The position numbers and the translations under genes were made by a program. Shown piece after piece: positions 25,293 through 34,589 of a stretch of 64,000 nucleotides of DNA. The number at the start of each line of letters is the position of its first letter. Positions within the stretch are counted from its first letter, which is position 1. The notes under the pieces were generated by a model, which saw only the letters and a program-made list of their open reading frames with translations, was not told where the DNA came from and ran no database searches. Origin of the DNA: Terriglobales bacterium (lineage in GTDB: Bacteria > Acidobacteriota > Terriglobia > Terriglobales > Acidobacteriaceae); the NCBI GenBank assembly GCA_035651655.1, contig DASRFG010000037.1, positions 62,001-126,000 of the forward strand, in the 5' to 3' direction.

Positions 25293-25835
25293 CTACACCC
25301 CTCCGCGGTTCTTCACTTCCAACTCATTGATCACCTGCTGGACGTTAGGCACGCTGCTGGCGATCTGTTGTGCGGCAGCCTTATCGTCAGGGCTATCCAC
25401 CGATCCACTGAGCGTGAGCACCCCGTTCTTCGACTTGAACTTAATCTTCTGGTCGTTCAGGTGGTTCGCAACCAGAGCCGCGTGGTAGTTCTTCTCGATT
25501 GCCGTATCAACGTCCTTGGAAATCGTTTTCGCCTGGGATTCCACCCCCACCGGCTCTACGGCGATCTCGTTCGCGATCACCCGCCCCGGTGCTGCCGCCT
25601 TGGCAACCTCGGCCGCCCGTACTTTGGCATCCTCAGAGTGTACTTTGCCGCCCAAGGTGATCAGGTTCTTGTCTTTGTCCTCATCAACTTTGACGTCCTT
25701 CAGATCAGCTTGCTCCAACGCCTTGGTGACGTTGTCCTTCATGTCTACGTTATTCGCCTGCTGGTTCTTGCTGCACGCCACACCAAACATCAGCAGCAGA
25801 ACCGCAAGGGTTACCGTCAAACGTGATAAGCGCAT
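25293..25835 (-). CDS. BON-domain lipoprotein
   Basis: A 180-residue lipoprotein (lipobox GVAC, Cys21) with two BON domains. These are about residues 35-100, with LITLGGKVHSEDAKVRAAEVA, and 110-178, with GVLTLSGSVDSPDDKAAAQQIA. BON proteins such as OsmY sit in the periplasm, bind phospholipid or other proteins, and are often induced by osmotic or envelope stress. The start at 25835 is chosen because GGAGG lies just upstream and a signal peptide follows directly. A second BON protein is encoded at 40953. Confidence 0.9.
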   Translation of the reverse strand: MRLSRLTVTLAVLLLMFGVACSKNQQANNVDMKDNVTKALEQADLKDVKVDEDKDKNLITLGGKVHSEDAKVRAAEVAKAAAPGRVIANEIAVEPVGVESQAKTISKDVDTAIEKNYHAALVANHLNDQKIKFKSKNGVLTLSGSVDSPDDKAAAQQIASSVPNVQQVINELEVKNRGGV

Positions 25836-25992
25836 GGTTGTCCTCCGAAATAAGCTTCCTGGAAACAGAGAATCTGATGCTGGTACATCACCGGAGGAGG
25901 GCTGAAACAATCAACGGAGGAGAGCTGCTGCCACGTGACCTTAACACCGCCACTTAGCACGCGGAGACGACGCCGGAAGATGCTCGCTGCAA

Positions 25993-26691
25993 CTAACGTG
26001 CGCCCACAGCAGCAGCAACCATGGATTGGAAGATTTTTAGCCCTTGCGTTCCGCCCAGCTCAGCTTCGCTGGCGCGCTCGGGATGCGGCATCATGCCCAA
26101 CACATTTCGTCGTTCGCTGCAAATGCCGGCAATGTTATCGAAGGAGCCGTTGGGATTGGCTTCGGCAGTGATCTCCCCGGCGGGAGTCGAGTAGCGGAAC
26201 ACTATGCGCTGCTCGCGTTGCAATTTTTCGAGTGTCTGCTGATCGCAGAAATAATTGCCTTCCATGTGGCCGATAGGGATCTGCAGCACTTCTCCCTGCT
26301 GGCACGCATTGCTGAAGGGAGTGTCTGTGGTTTCCACTCGCACATGGACGGGCTTGCACACGTATTTCAGGCCCACGTTCCTCATCAGCGCGCCCGGCAG
26401 CAGCCCGGACTCGCAAAGAATTTGAAAACCGTTGCAGATGCCGATCACCAGCCCGCCGCTTTCCGCAAATCGGCGCACCGATTCCATTACCGGCGAGAAG
26501 CGCGCGATCGCGCCGGTACGCAGGTAATCGCCATAAGCGAAGCCGCCGGGCACCACGATAGCGTCGCAATTTTCCAAGTCATGGGACTCGTGCCACAGAA
26601 AGGTAACCGGTTGCTTCGCCACCTGGGATAGCACCCAGTAAGCATCGTGATCGCAATTCGAACCGGGAAAAACCAGCACGCCAAATTTCAT
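25993..26691 (-). CDS. purQ: Phosphoribosylformylglycinamidine synthase, glutaminase subunit
   Basis: A 232-residue class I glutamine amidotransferase that supplies ammonia to PurL in the fourth step of purine synthesis. It has the N-terminal FPGSNCDHD motif typical of PurQ, the nucleophile Cys in GICNGFQIL, and the His/Glu pair in MMPHPERA near the C-terminus. The start [10 protein letters not shown] at 26691 is chosen over an ATG 14 codons earlier. Unlike in many bacteria, purS and purL are not adjacent. Confidence 0.95.
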   Translation of the reverse strand: MKFGVLVFPGSNCDHDAYWVLSQVAKQPVTFLWHESHDLENCDAIVVPGGFAYGDYLRTGAIARFSPVMESVRRFAESGGLVIGICNGFQILCESGLLPGALMRNVGLKYVCKPVHVRVETTDTPFSNACQQGEVLQIPIGHMEGNYFCDQQTLEKLQREQRIVFRYSTPAGEITAEANPNGSFDNIAGICSERRNVLGMMPHPERASEAELGGTQGLKIFQSMVAAAVGAR

Positions 26692-26718
26692 GGTGATTTG
26701 CCTCGAGTTTAGCACGGG

Positions 26719-26746
26719 TTGAAACCTGCGCATTCAGAGATATAAT
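26719..26746 (+). promoter_or_regulatory. Promoter upstream of the 26787 membrane protein gene
   Basis: TTGAAA (26719-26724) and TATAAT (26741-26746) with a 16-bp spacer on the plus strand; the ATG follows 40 bases later. Confidence 0.6.
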
Positions 26747-26786
26747 GGGCCGCCCTACGATCACGTGTCGCACTTAAGGTCGCGTA

Positions 26787-27200
26787 ATGCTGTACCTTCC
26801 GATCTCCCGAAGTTGGGTCACCTCCCGAACAGCTGAACGCCTGTATTTGGCTTCTGCGTTGTTAGCCCTGATGTTTTCTGGCCTTTTGATGGGAGTTTCA
26901 ACTGCCCTCAACGCCAGCGGCCAGACCAACTTCTCGAATGCGCCTCTCTTGGCGGCGGCGCTCAAGGTGGTGTTCTTTCCGACCATTCTCGGAGGGGCGG
27001 TGATTTGGGTAGCTATGTGGTATTTCTGGTTCGGGGTTGACCGTTCTCATTGGGCAAAAAGGGCAGTGTGGTTCGCCGCACTATTCTTTCTACCTCCATC
27101 GAGTTCTGCTCTGTACTACTTCCTCGTCTATCGCCGGTTGGTTTTGTCTGAGCGGGATCGAGAAGCACAACTCCGCAGCGCAGCGGCCTCTGCCAATTAG
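26787..27200 (+). CDS. Hypothetical membrane protein
   Basis: A 137-residue protein with three or four hydrophobic helices (YLASALLALMFSGLLMGVST, LKVVFFPTILGGAVIWVAMWYF, WFAALFFLPPSSSALYYFLV) and a charged cytoplasmic tail rich in Arg and Glu. I recognise no family. A good promoter and an AAGG before the ATG support translation. The next gene follows after 43 bases. Confidence 0.65.
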   Translation: MLYLPISRSWVTSRTAERLYLASALLALMFSGLLMGVSTALNASGQTNFSNAPLLAAALKVVFFPTILGGAVIWVAMWYFWFGVDRSHWAKRAVWFAALFFLPPSSSALYYFLVYRRLVLSERDREAQLRSAAASAN

Positions 27201-27243
27201 TGGAAACCTATAAAATTGGAAGAACTCAGCGGCTGCTGACTCA

Positions 27244-27705
27244 ATGGATCTCCGCGACCACCTGCGCATCACCGGCACCGCCCTGCAGCGCTGGTTTATC
27301 GCTCAGAGCTACGATGCCCTGATCGTGGGCCTGCTGTGGTATATCGGTCTTCTAGTCATTCGCGTGCCGTTGGCTCCTTTCTGGGCGCTGCTCGGGGGCG
27401 CGCTGCAATTTGTCCCCAACATCGGACCGGTCTTGGGACTCATAGGCCCGGCATTCACGGCCATGATTTCGGGAGGATGGGAGCGCTCGCTTTATGTGTT
27501 GATCCTTTACGCTGTTATCGTCGTAGCTGACGGCCTGCTGCTCCAGCCCTTGCTTATGAAGCGCATGAACCGCGTGCCCATCTGGGCTTCGCTCTTTACT
27601 CCCATTGTTCTCGGAATCCTGATTCCGTTTTGGGGAGTGCTGCTGTCCGCGCCGCTGCTCGCCGTGCTCTACGCCTATAAAGCGCATAACGCGCGCAGCA
27701 GCTAA
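27244..27705 (+). CDS. AI-2E/PerM-family transporter, C-terminal half only
   Basis: A 153-residue protein matching the second half of the AI-2E (UPF0118/PerM) permease family. It carries the family's central motif, here LLGGALQFVPNIGPVLGLIG, and the last three helices, including PIVLGILIPFWGVLLSAPLLAVLY. Complete members have about 330-380 residues. No N-terminal half is found in any frame upstream, where a different gene ends 43 bases earlier. It is either a gene remnant or a deliberately short form. Function should not be assumed. Confidence 0.7.
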   Translation: MDLRDHLRITGTALQRWFIAQSYDALIVGLLWYIGLLVIRVPLAPFWALLGGALQFVPNIGPVLGLIGPAFTAMISGGWERSLYVLILYAVIVVADGLLLQPLLMKRMNRVPIWASLFTPIVLGILIPFWGVLLSAPLLAVLYAYKAHNARSS

Positions 27706-27754
27706 TTGTCATTCCGAGCACCTGTTACGACCGCCGAAGCCGAATCCCTCGTGC

Positions 27755-27790
27755 TAACCTCTGTATCCTCTGTGCCCTCTGTGGTAAAAG
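27755..27790 (+). repeat. Dispersed CTCTGTGG-type repeat, single arm
   Basis: TAACCTCTGTATCCTCTGTG followed by CCCTCTGTGGTAAAAG: triple CTCTGTG spacing like the arm at 21135. It lies between the AI-2E fragment and yebC, about 155 bp upstream of yebC. A possible yebC -10 box (TATAAT, 27856-27861) lies beyond it. Confidence 0.7.
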
Positions 27791-27945
27791 TCTCGTTGTA
27801 CTTAGCGAGGCATCGCTCTCGCCCAAACTGAGCCAAACTCCCAAAAACAGCATGCTATAATTCCTGTTTGCCTGCATAGATTCTGGGCATCTGTCGCCCG
27901 CTCGCGAATCCTTCGCACTTATAAGTTCATTAACGAGGTTCGACC

Positions 27946-28695
27946 ATGTCTGGCCATTCCAAATGGGCCACAATCAAGCATAAAAAGGGCGCCCTGGACG
28001 CCAAGCGGGGCAAGATTTTCACCCGTCTCATCAGGGAAATAACCATGGCAGCCAAGGCCGCCGGTGGAGATGCCGACCACAATCCGCGTCTGCGTACCGC
28101 CATTGCTGCCGCCAAAGCCGAGAACATGCCGGCGGATAACATCAAACGTGCCGTGCAGCGCGGCACCGGCGAGCTGCCGGGAGCCACTTACGAGGAGTTC
28201 AATCTGGAGGGCTACGGTCCGGGCGGAGTAGCTGTCCTGGTGGAGCTCTCGAGCGACAACCGGAATCGCACCGTCAGTGAAATCCGCCACATGTTCACCA
28301 AACACAACGGTAATCTGGGCGAAGCGGGTTCGGTGTCCTGGATGTTCCATAAGAAGGGTGACATCAACATCCCCAAGTCCTTAGCTAAAGAAGACGACTT
28401 GATGAACATCGTGCTCGAGGCGGGCGCCGAGGACCTGAAGGAAGATGGCGAAAACTGGGAGATCCTGACCGACCCTCACAGTTACGAGCCCGTGCTCGAA
28501 GCGGTGAAGAAGGCAGGCATCAACCCCACTCATGCCGAAGTCGCCATGGTCCCCCAAAATTACATCAAGCTTGAGGGCCAGAACGCCACCCAGATGATTC
28601 GCCTGGTCGAGGCGTTGGAAGAACACGATGACGTCCAGCACGTCTATTCCAATTTCGACGTGGATCAGAAGCTGCTGGAAGAGGTCGCCACCTAA
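27946..28695 (+). CDS. yebC: YebC/PmpR-family DNA-binding regulator or translation factor
   Basis: A 249-residue YebC protein of usual length. It opens with the signature GHSKWATIKHKKGALDAKRG and continues with the three-domain YebC pattern, including GTGELPGATYEEFNLEGYGP and the C-terminal EHDDVQHVYSNFD. Family members bind DNA as regulators, and some have been shown to relieve ribosome stalling at proline stretches. In many bacteria it neighbours ruvC/ruvA; here it does not. Confidence 0.95.
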   Translation: MSGHSKWATIKHKKGALDAKRGKIFTRLIREITMAAKAAGGDADHNPRLRTAIAAAKAENMPADNIKRAVQRGTGELPGATYEEFNLEGYGPGGVAVLVELSSDNRNRTVSEIRHMFTKHNGNLGEAGSVSWMFHKKGDINIPKSLAKEDDLMNIVLEAGAEDLKEDGENWEILTDPHSYEPVLEAVKKAGINPTHAEVAMVPQNYIKLEGQNATQMIRLVEALEEHDDVQHVYSNFDVDQKLLEEVAT

Positions 28696-28723
28696 AGCTT
28701 TACTTCATGTGTACCTCCCCCCC

Positions 28724-28743
28724 GAGCTGCCCTTCGGCAGCTC
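28724..28743 (+). terminator. Possible terminator hairpin after yebC
   Basis: GAGCTGCC-CTTC-GGCAGCTC is a perfect 8-bp stem with a 4-nt loop, 28 bases after the yebC stop. No U-tract follows directly; a T-run appears only about 20 bases later. It may be a weak or Rho-assisted terminator or an mRNA end-stabilising hairpin. Confidence 0.45.
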
Positions 28744-28850
28744 TGATTATCTTGCCCTACTTTTTTGCTTCTTAACTAGCGCCGCAAGCATCTGATTTAC
28801 TTCGGCTCCCGCTGATCGTTTGCGGCGCCGAAACCCCGAACGGTGCGGGT

Positions 28851-29432
28851 ATGAAAGTCTCGGCGGCTGTTTCTTTTTTCGCCTTGTTTTTGCTTGGCGC
28901 TCAAGTGCTGCATGCGCAGGACCTTCCGGCTCCAGGTTCTCGGGAAATTTCTTTTTGGGTCAGCGGCGGCCGCGGCACCACCGGCAGCACCGCCAATTCC
29001 GGCGTCTTCTCTATCGGCGTTCGTTATGGCTGGATCCTGACCGCTCCACATGGACCCGGGCCATTGCGCGGCAGCTTTGAATACGCCGTAGACGTTTCTC
29101 CCTTATATTTTGTTGCCCAGCGCAAGAACTCAATTGGGGCAAACATTAACCCTGTTATCTTCAAGTGGAACTTTAATTCTCATGGGAGGATTGCTCCTTA
29201 TGTCGAAATCAGCGGTGGAAGCCTCTACACCAACCATGAAGTCCCCTTCGGCACTTCGAATGTGAACTTTTCGCCGGGGGCGGCGGTCGGTCTGCAGTAC
29301 CTCGGTCGCAAATGGAATCCCGTATTCGCGCTGCGCTACGTTCACATCTCCAATGCCGGACTCTCCGAGCCTAATCCCGGCATTAACACGGTGCAATTTC
29401 TGATCGGGCTCAATCACTTCCGCCGTCACTAA
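28851..29432 (+). CDS. Lipid A 3-O-deacylase, PagL family
   Basis: A 193-residue outer-membrane enzyme that removes the 3-position acyl chain of lipid A. It has a signal peptide (FFALFLLGAQVLHA-QDL), beta-barrel strands, and the PagL active-site region near the C-terminus, YVHISNAGL..NPGINTVQFLIG, with the catalytic His and Ser two residues apart and Asn/Gly positions conserved. The final aromatic-poor HFRRH end is slightly unusual for an outer-membrane protein. It is monocistronic. Confidence 0.85.
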   Translation: MKVSAAVSFFALFLLGAQVLHAQDLPAPGSREISFWVSGGRGTTGSTANSGVFSIGVRYGWILTAPHGPGPLRGSFEYAVDVSPLYFVAQRKNSIGANINPVIFKWNFNSHGRIAPYVEISGGSLYTNHEVPFGTSNVNFSPGAAVGLQYLGRKWNPVFALRYVHISNAGLSEPNPGINTVQFLIGLNHFRRH

Positions 29433-29477
29433 CGCCTCCAGGTTGCAGCCACTGGCCTCGCCCTTTATCCTTCCTTC

Positions 29478-30962
29478 ATGCCCACGCTGGTTGAATGTGT
29501 GCCCAATTTTTCGGAGGGGCGCGACAAAGCCAAAGTTGACGCCATCATCGAAGCGATGAAGGTGGAAGGCGTTTACCTGCTCGACCGCGAGATGGACGCA
29601 GACCATAACCGCTGCGTCATCACGTTGGTCGGCGATCGCGGGCCCATCCAGGAAGCCGCCATCCGCGGCGTAGGCAAAGCGGCCGAGCTAATTGATCTCA
29701 ATCAGCACCAGGGCGCGCATCCACGCATGGGTGCCGCCGACGTGATTCCCTTCATTCCCATCGAGGGTGTCACCTTGGAGGATTGCGTGGCCATGGCGCG
29801 CCAGGTGGGGGAAGAGATTTGGAAGCGCTTCAAGATTCCCGTTTACCTGTACGAAGCTGCGGCCACTACGCCCGAGCGCCAGAACCTGGAGAATATCCGT
29901 CGCGGGCAGTTCGAAGGCATACGCCAGGAGATTGCCACCAATCCGGCGCGCCGCCCTGATTTCGGCGAGGCGCGCGTTCATCCGACCGCTGGCGCCACGG
30001 TTGTGGGCGCGCGCAAATTTCTTATCGCCTATAACGTCTATCTCAACACCAGTGATGTCGAGATCGCAAAGAAAGTCGCCAAGGCGGTGCGCTTCTCCTC
30101 CGGCGGCCTGCGATATGTGAAGGGAATGGGGGTGCCGGTGCGTGGTCTAGCCCAGGTTTCTATGAACCTCACCGACTTCGAACAAACCCCGATCGCGCGG
30201 GTTTTCGAGTACGTCAAGCGCGAGGCCGCACGTTATGGCGTGCAGCCGCTGAGCAGTGAGATCGTTGGCTTGATTCCGAAGAAAGCCTTGGAAAATGCAG
30301 CCGAGTGGTTTCTGCAGGTAGAGAATTTCGATTCGTCGCTGATTCTGGAGAATCGGCTCATCTCGGTCATGAACGGCAAGATGGCGGTCGGCGGGTTGCG
30401 CGCCGGAGTAGAGCCCTTCGTCGAGCAGTTGGCCGCGCCTACCGCCACTCCCGGAGGCGGCAGCGCATCGGCTGCCAGCGGCGCGATGGCCGCAGCGCTG
30501 GGGCACATGGTCGCCTCTATGTCACGCGGCAAGAAAAACTATCTTCAATATGAACGCGAACTCAGCGACGCCATTGCCCGCCTTTCCACTCTGCGCGAGG
30601 AGTTGAAGACCTCGATTGACGCCGATGCCGACTCATACAACGCCGTGGTGAAAGCTTATAAACAGGCCAAAGAGTCCGCCAATGGCGATGGCGCCATCAC
30701 TCAGGCTCTAAAGGGCGCTACCAGCATTCCGTTGGGAGTGGCCGAACGCGCGCGTGAGGTAGCCCGCATTGTCGAGAGTCTGCGCCCCATCACTAACCCG
30801 AAAATGTCCTCCGACTTAACGGTCGCGCTTGCCCTCGCTAACGCTGCGGTTGAAGGCGCGCTCGCCAATGTTGAAATCAATCTGGAAGATCTTGCCGACA
30901 AGACATTCGTCCATGAGGTCCGCCAGAAAGTGTCCGCCGTCCGCGCCGCAGGCTCCATCTAA
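29478..30962 (+). CDS. ftcD: Bifunctional formiminotransferase-cyclodeaminase
   Basis: A 494-residue protein that links histidine breakdown to folate. Residues 1-300 are glutamate formiminotransferase, opening VECVPNFSEGRD and carrying DADHNRCVITLVG-like and HPRMGAADVIPFIP motifs. Residues 315-494 are the cyclodeaminase, with PTATPGGGSASAASGAM and the ELKTSIDADADSYNAV region. The fusion matches animal FTCD and some bacteria. No other hut gene is adjacent. Confidence 0.95.
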   Translation: MPTLVECVPNFSEGRDKAKVDAIIEAMKVEGVYLLDREMDADHNRCVITLVGDRGPIQEAAIRGVGKAAELIDLNQHQGAHPRMGAADVIPFIPIEGVTLEDCVAMARQVGEEIWKRFKIPVYLYEAAATTPERQNLENIRRGQFEGIRQEIATNPARRPDFGEARVHPTAGATVVGARKFLIAYNVYLNTSDVEIAKKVAKAVRFSSGGLRYVKGMGVPVRGLAQVSMNLTDFEQTPIARVFEYVKREAARYGVQPLSSEIVGLIPKKALENAAEWFLQVENFDSSLILENRLISVMNGKMAVGGLRAGVEPFVEQLAAPTATPGGGSASAASGAMAAALGHMVASMSRGKKNYLQYERELSDAIARLSTLREELKTSIDADADSYNAVVKAYKQAKESANGDGAITQALKGATSIPLGVAERAREVARIVESLRPITNPKMSSDLTVALALANAAVEGALANVEINLEDLADKTFVHEVRQKVSAVRAAGSI

Positions 30963-30989
30963 TCGAACTCTCAGGCCTTTTTTTCTTTT

Positions 30990-31030
30990 TTCTCTGTGCC
31001 CTCTGTGTCCTCTGTGGTTAGAGCTTTTTC
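30990..31030 (+). repeat. Dispersed CTCTGTGG-type repeat, single arm
   Basis: CTCTGTGCCCTCTGTGTCCT followed by CTGTGGTTAGAGC, the same triple-CTCTGTG pattern as at 21135 and 27755. It lies between the ftcD stop and the M28 peptidase gene. Confidence 0.7.
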
Positions 31031-31101
31031 CTGCAATTGACACGTCCATACCTTCCGGATACGCTCCCCTGCGCGCACAATTTTCCAATCAGGAGCAGGT
31101 T

Positions 31102-32793
31102 ATGTTGCCTCGTTTTATCCCTATTGTTTCCCTGATTTCCTTATCGCTCGCCTCCGCCGCCGCACAGCAGCTGTCGCGCGCCGACCAGCGCACCGCCGAC
31201 GCCGCCATGAATAGCATCCGACCGGACGCAATCCGCGCTCACATGCGTTTTCTCTCGGACAGCTTGCTCGAGGGTCGAGGTACCGGCACCCGCGGCCACC
31301 AGATCGCGGCGCAATACGTTGCCACTGAATTGGAAGCGATAGGCGTGAAGCCTGCTGGCGTGAACGGTACCTGGTTCCAATCCGTACCGCTGCGCAAAAT
31401 CACTCTGGCAACCGAGCAAACCTCTTACGAATTTGTGCGCGACGGCAAGGCGCAAGCTCTGCGCGAGGGCGAAGAATTCGCCACCTCCGGCGATGCTGTT
31501 TACACCGACACCAACGTGGATGCTGCCGTAGTTTTCGTTGGCTTTGGCGTGACCGCTCCTGACCAGCACTATGACGACTACGCCGGGGTTGATGTTCACG
31601 GAAAACTGGTGGCCATACTCTACGGCGCACCCGCGCGTTTTCCTTCTACCGAGCGCGCCTACTACTCCGATGGCGTCGTCAAGTCCCGCAATGCGGTCGC
31701 GCACGGCGCAATTGGCGTTCTCGCCATGATGACGCCGGAAGACCAGAAACGCTATGCGTGGAAGTGGATCGTCCCTCAGATCCGCCAAGGCGACATGCGC
31801 TGGCTGGATGTGAAAGGCGTGCCCGCCGACTCATTTCCCGAACTGCACGCCGGCGGTCTTCTCAGCCAGAGCGGCACCGACATGCTGTTCGCAGGCGCGC
31901 CTAAAACGTTTGCACAAGCATGTGCCGATGCCAACGCCAGCAAGTCCCAGGCTTTTCCGCTGGCGGTTACAGCGAAGATTCATACCGTGAGTCGTCACGA
32001 GCGCATCACCGCCCCTAATGTTATTGGCGTGCTCCGCGGCTCCGATCCCAAGTTGCGCGACCAGTACGTTGTTTATACCGCCCACACCGACCACCTCGGA
32101 ATTTGTGATCCGGTAGAAGGTGATAATGTCTGCCACGGGGCGCTCGACAATGCCTCGGGAACCGCCGCCCTGCTCGAAATCGCGCATGCATTCACCACGC
32201 TTCCTCAGCCGCCCCGTCGCTCCATACTTTTTGTGTTTGTGACCGGCGAAGAAATGGGTCTGCTCGGCTCGGACTATTACGCGCACTTTCCCACCGTCCC
32301 CGCCGAGCAACTCGCCGCCAACGTAAACATTGATGGCGCTCCCGGCCTTCTGTTTCCTCTCAAAGACGTCGTGGCGCTGGGCGCCGAGCACTCCACTCTG
32401 GGTGGGGACGTCGAGGTTGCCGCCAGGCGAATGAACCTGGAAATCAGTCCCGACCCCATGCCGGAAGAGGTCTACTTTATCCGCAGCGACCAGTATTCAT
32501 TCGTCCGCCAGGGTGTGCCCGCGGTAAACATCACCGAAGGTCTGAAGGCGGCCGATCCCAAGCTCGACGGGGCCGCCATCATGAAAAAGTGGAACACGAC
32601 CATCTATCACACGCCCAAAGACAACATGGACCAGCCACTCAACTTCGATTCCGCCGCCAAGTCCACGCGGCTGAATTTTCTGGTTGGATATGAGGTCGCC
32701 CAGCAAGCGCAAAGACCTGCCTGGAATGTGGGCGACTTCTTCGGAGCCAAGTTTGCGAAATCCCGCTCCTCTGCGGCTGGCGGCGGCCAGTGA
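31102..32793 (+). CDS. Secreted M28-family zinc aminopeptidase
   Basis: A 563-residue exported peptidase. The start at 31102 is chosen because AGGAGCAGG lies just upstream and a signal peptide (IPIVSLISLSLASAAA-QQLS) follows, although the frame is open much further upstream. A PA-like domain occupies about residues 130-270. The M28 core has metal ligands in YTAHTDHLG, the bridging Asp in ALDNASG, Glu-Glu in TGEEMGLLG, Asp in VNIDGAPG and a late His in TIYHTPKDN. It probably processes peptides in the periplasm or outside the cell. Confidence 0.92.
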   Translation: MLPRFIPIVSLISLSLASAAAQQLSRADQRTADAAMNSIRPDAIRAHMRFLSDSLLEGRGTGTRGHQIAAQYVATELEAIGVKPAGVNGTWFQSVPLRKITLATEQTSYEFVRDGKAQALREGEEFATSGDAVYTDTNVDAAVVFVGFGVTAPDQHYDDYAGVDVHGKLVAILYGAPARFPSTERAYYSDGVVKSRNAVAHGAIGVLAMMTPEDQKRYAWKWIVPQIRQGDMRWLDVKGVPADSFPELHAGGLLSQSGTDMLFAGAPKTFAQACADANASKSQAFPLAVTAKIHTVSRHERITAPNVIGVLRGSDPKLRDQYVVYTAHTDHLGICDPVEGDNVCHGALDNASGTAALLEIAHAFTTLPQPPRRSILFVFVTGEEMGLLGSDYYAHFPTVPAEQLAANVNIDGAPGLLFPLKDVVALGAEHSTLGGDVEVAARRMNLEISPDPMPEEVYFIRSDQYSFVRQGVPAVNITEGLKAADPKLDGAAIMKKWNTTIYHTPKDNMDQPLNFDSAAKSTRLNFLVGYEVAQQAQRPAWNVGDFFGAKFAKSRSSAAGGGQ

Positions 32794-32856
32794 ATGGACT
32801 GAGCAACCGACATTCTGCGGTCCATAAGCGACCGCGCACCGTCGCCTGACTGCGCT

Positions 32857-33828
32857 ATGCCCGACCTGCTCTACCTTTCCCATCACGACATAGAGGCAAT
32901 TGGCCTCGCCATGCCCGAGATCGTCGAGCTGGTGACATTGGCGCTCATCGACAAAGCGCATGGTCGAGTGGAGATGCCGCCCAAGCCGAGCGTTCATCCC
33001 CGGCCCGGTGCTCTTCTGCAAGCCATGCCAGCCTGGGTGCAGGGCGCGAAAGCTTGCGGGATCAAATGGGTTTACGCCTATCCGAGCAATAAGTCGTTGC
33101 GATTACCGACGGTCGGCGGATTGATTGTTCTGAACGATCCCGAGACCGGCTTGCCACAGGCAATACTCGACGCCAGCTGGATAACCGCTGCTCGCACCGG
33201 AGCAGCCACTGCGGCCGCCGCTCGTGTCCTTGCAAATCCCGAATCACAGACCCTCGGGATGTTAGGCGCAGGTCAGCAGGCGCGCGCCCATCTTGCCGCC
33301 TTGAAGCACGTTTTGCCCAATCTTCGTCGCGTGAAGGTGTACGCGCCCCATCGCGAAAGCCGCGAACGCTACCGCAAAGAGATGGAGAAGACCCACGGCG
33401 TTGCTGTCGAAGCCGTCGCTTCACCCGAGCTGGCTGTTCGTGACGCCGATGTGGTGGTCACCGCCGCGCCTTGGCCGAGCGCCGGAGGCCCGGCGCCCAT
33501 TCGCGCGGAATGGCTCGCACCCGGCATTTTCGCCTGTCCCATAGACCACGACGCCAGCTTCTCCGCCGCTTCTGCTGCTGCTTTCGACCGCGCTTTTGCT
33601 GACGATGTTGCCACGTTTAATTACTATCGCGATCAAGGCAGCTTCCAGGCATGGCCAGACGCCTCTGAGCTGGCGCTCGCCATCGCGCGACTCTCTCCTG
33701 CTCGCACCCGCAGGCAGGACCGGGTTCTGCTGGTGAATCTTGGTCTGGGAATTTACGACGTCGTTGTCGCGGGGCGCCTGCTCGAGCGCGCAAGGGAACA
33801 GGGAATCGGGCGGAGTTTACCTGCTTAA
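32857..33828 (+). CDS. Ornithine cyclodeaminase/mu-crystallin family protein
   Basis: A 323-residue NAD(P)-dependent protein of the OCD/mu-crystallin family. The nucleotide-binding motif is LGMLGAGQQARAHL; the family's substrate region KWVYAYPSNK and the segment DASWITAARTGAATAAAAR are well kept. Members include ornithine cyclodeaminase, alanine dehydrogenase and ketimine reductases, so the reaction cannot be assigned. It follows the peptidase by 63 bases and could share its transcript. Confidence 0.9.
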   Translation: MPDLLYLSHHDIEAIGLAMPEIVELVTLALIDKAHGRVEMPPKPSVHPRPGALLQAMPAWVQGAKACGIKWVYAYPSNKSLRLPTVGGLIVLNDPETGLPQAILDASWITAARTGAATAAAARVLANPESQTLGMLGAGQQARAHLAALKHVLPNLRRVKVYAPHRESRERYRKEMEKTHGVAVEAVASPELAVRDADVVVTAAPWPSAGGPAPIRAEWLAPGIFACPIDHDASFSAASAAAFDRAFADDVATFNYYRDQGSFQAWPDASELALAIARLSPARTRRQDRVLLVNLGLGIYDVVVAGRLLERAREQGIGRSLPA

Positions 33829-33873
33829 CCAGGGCTGGCTTCCGGTATTTAAAACCGAACCTCCCGCCGCAGG

Positions 33874-34107
33874 TTAGCTCTTTTCGCCCATGTTTTGTAG
33901 CGTCGTGTCAGGTGGTTCCGGCCTCGTCCCGGACGCCGGCGGCTGCGTCTCATTCTGCAGGTAGCGTCGTATATTGGCGATGTCCAGATCAATGGCCCGC
34001 ATCTCTTCGTACATGTCGCGGACCTTTGCATTCAATTGATTACGTTTTTCCACTAGTTCTCGGATTTTGTCAGTTCGCGGATCGCCCGCGGTATCTTTTT
34101 GCCCCAT
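33874..34107 (-). CDS. Small coiled-coil hypothetical protein
   Basis: A 77-residue soluble protein. Residues 12-52 form a charged heptad-like helix (KIRELVEKRNQLNAKVRDMY), followed by a Pro-rich tail. GGGGTG upstream of the ATG supports translation. I do not recognise a family. It lies 124 bases downstream of csp on the same strand, beyond the csp terminator. Confidence 0.55.
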   Translation of the reverse strand: MGQKDTAGDPRTDKIRELVEKRNQLNAKVRDMYEEMRAIDLDIANIRRYLQNETQPPASGTRPEPPDTTLQNMGEKS

Positions 34108-34177
34108 GGTTCACCCCACTCAGAGAAGCCGCATTCGGAGAAGAAGATGCGCCCGGCAAGGCGCTGGATGGCCCAAG

Positions 34178-34204
34178 AAAAAAGGCGGCCGGGTTGCGGC
34201 CGCC
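34178..34204 (-). terminator. Rho-independent terminator of csp
   Basis: On the minus strand GGCGGCCG, a 5-nt loop and CGGCCGCC form an 8-bp GC stem (34184-34204), followed by six Ts (34178-34183), 28 bases after the csp stop codon. Confidence 0.85.
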
Positions 34205-34231
34205 TTCTCCTAACTCTTTCGAATTACGGAA

Positions 34232-34432
34232 CTATACAGGTTGTACTTTGTCTGCCTGCCAGCCCTTGGGTCCCTTGATCACCTCAAATTGCACCGTCTG
34301 GCCCTCTTGCAGGCTGCGGAAGCCGCCCGCCTGGATGGCCGAGAAGTGCACAAATACGTCTTCACCGCTTTGACGGCTGATGAAGCCATAACCTTTGGCG
34401 TCGTTGAACCACTTTACTGTTCCTTGTTCCAT
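34232..34432 (-). CDS. csp: Cold-shock-domain protein
   Basis: A 66-residue CspA-family OB-fold RNA chaperone. The RNA-binding motifs RNP1 (KGYGFI) and RNP2 (VFVHF) are intact, and the length is standard. It melts mRNA structure, often at low temperature or during growth transitions. The monocistronic gene has its own terminator, and a long 5' region of about 300 bases before cysH could hold a regulated leader. Confidence 0.97.
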   Translation of the reverse strand: MEQGTVKWFNDAKGYGFISRQSGEDVFVHFSAIQAGGFRSLQEGQTVQFEVIKGPKGWQADKVQPV

Positions 34433-34589
34433 AGTGTTGATTGTGTTTCCTTTCGAATTTTACGCTGGAAGGGAATCTGCTGCAGGCAGGTACAAGCTGA
34501 TAAGCGAGAGCTGCAAGAACGGAATCGAATCTAACGCACCTCTATTGTACATGAATACAGCTCTTGAGGCGAACGCCTGAACCTACCAC

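Noticed and set aside
28724-28743. A regulatory attenuator after yebC
   Set aside because: It is a lone hairpin after the gene, with no leader peptide or U-tract directly behind it.
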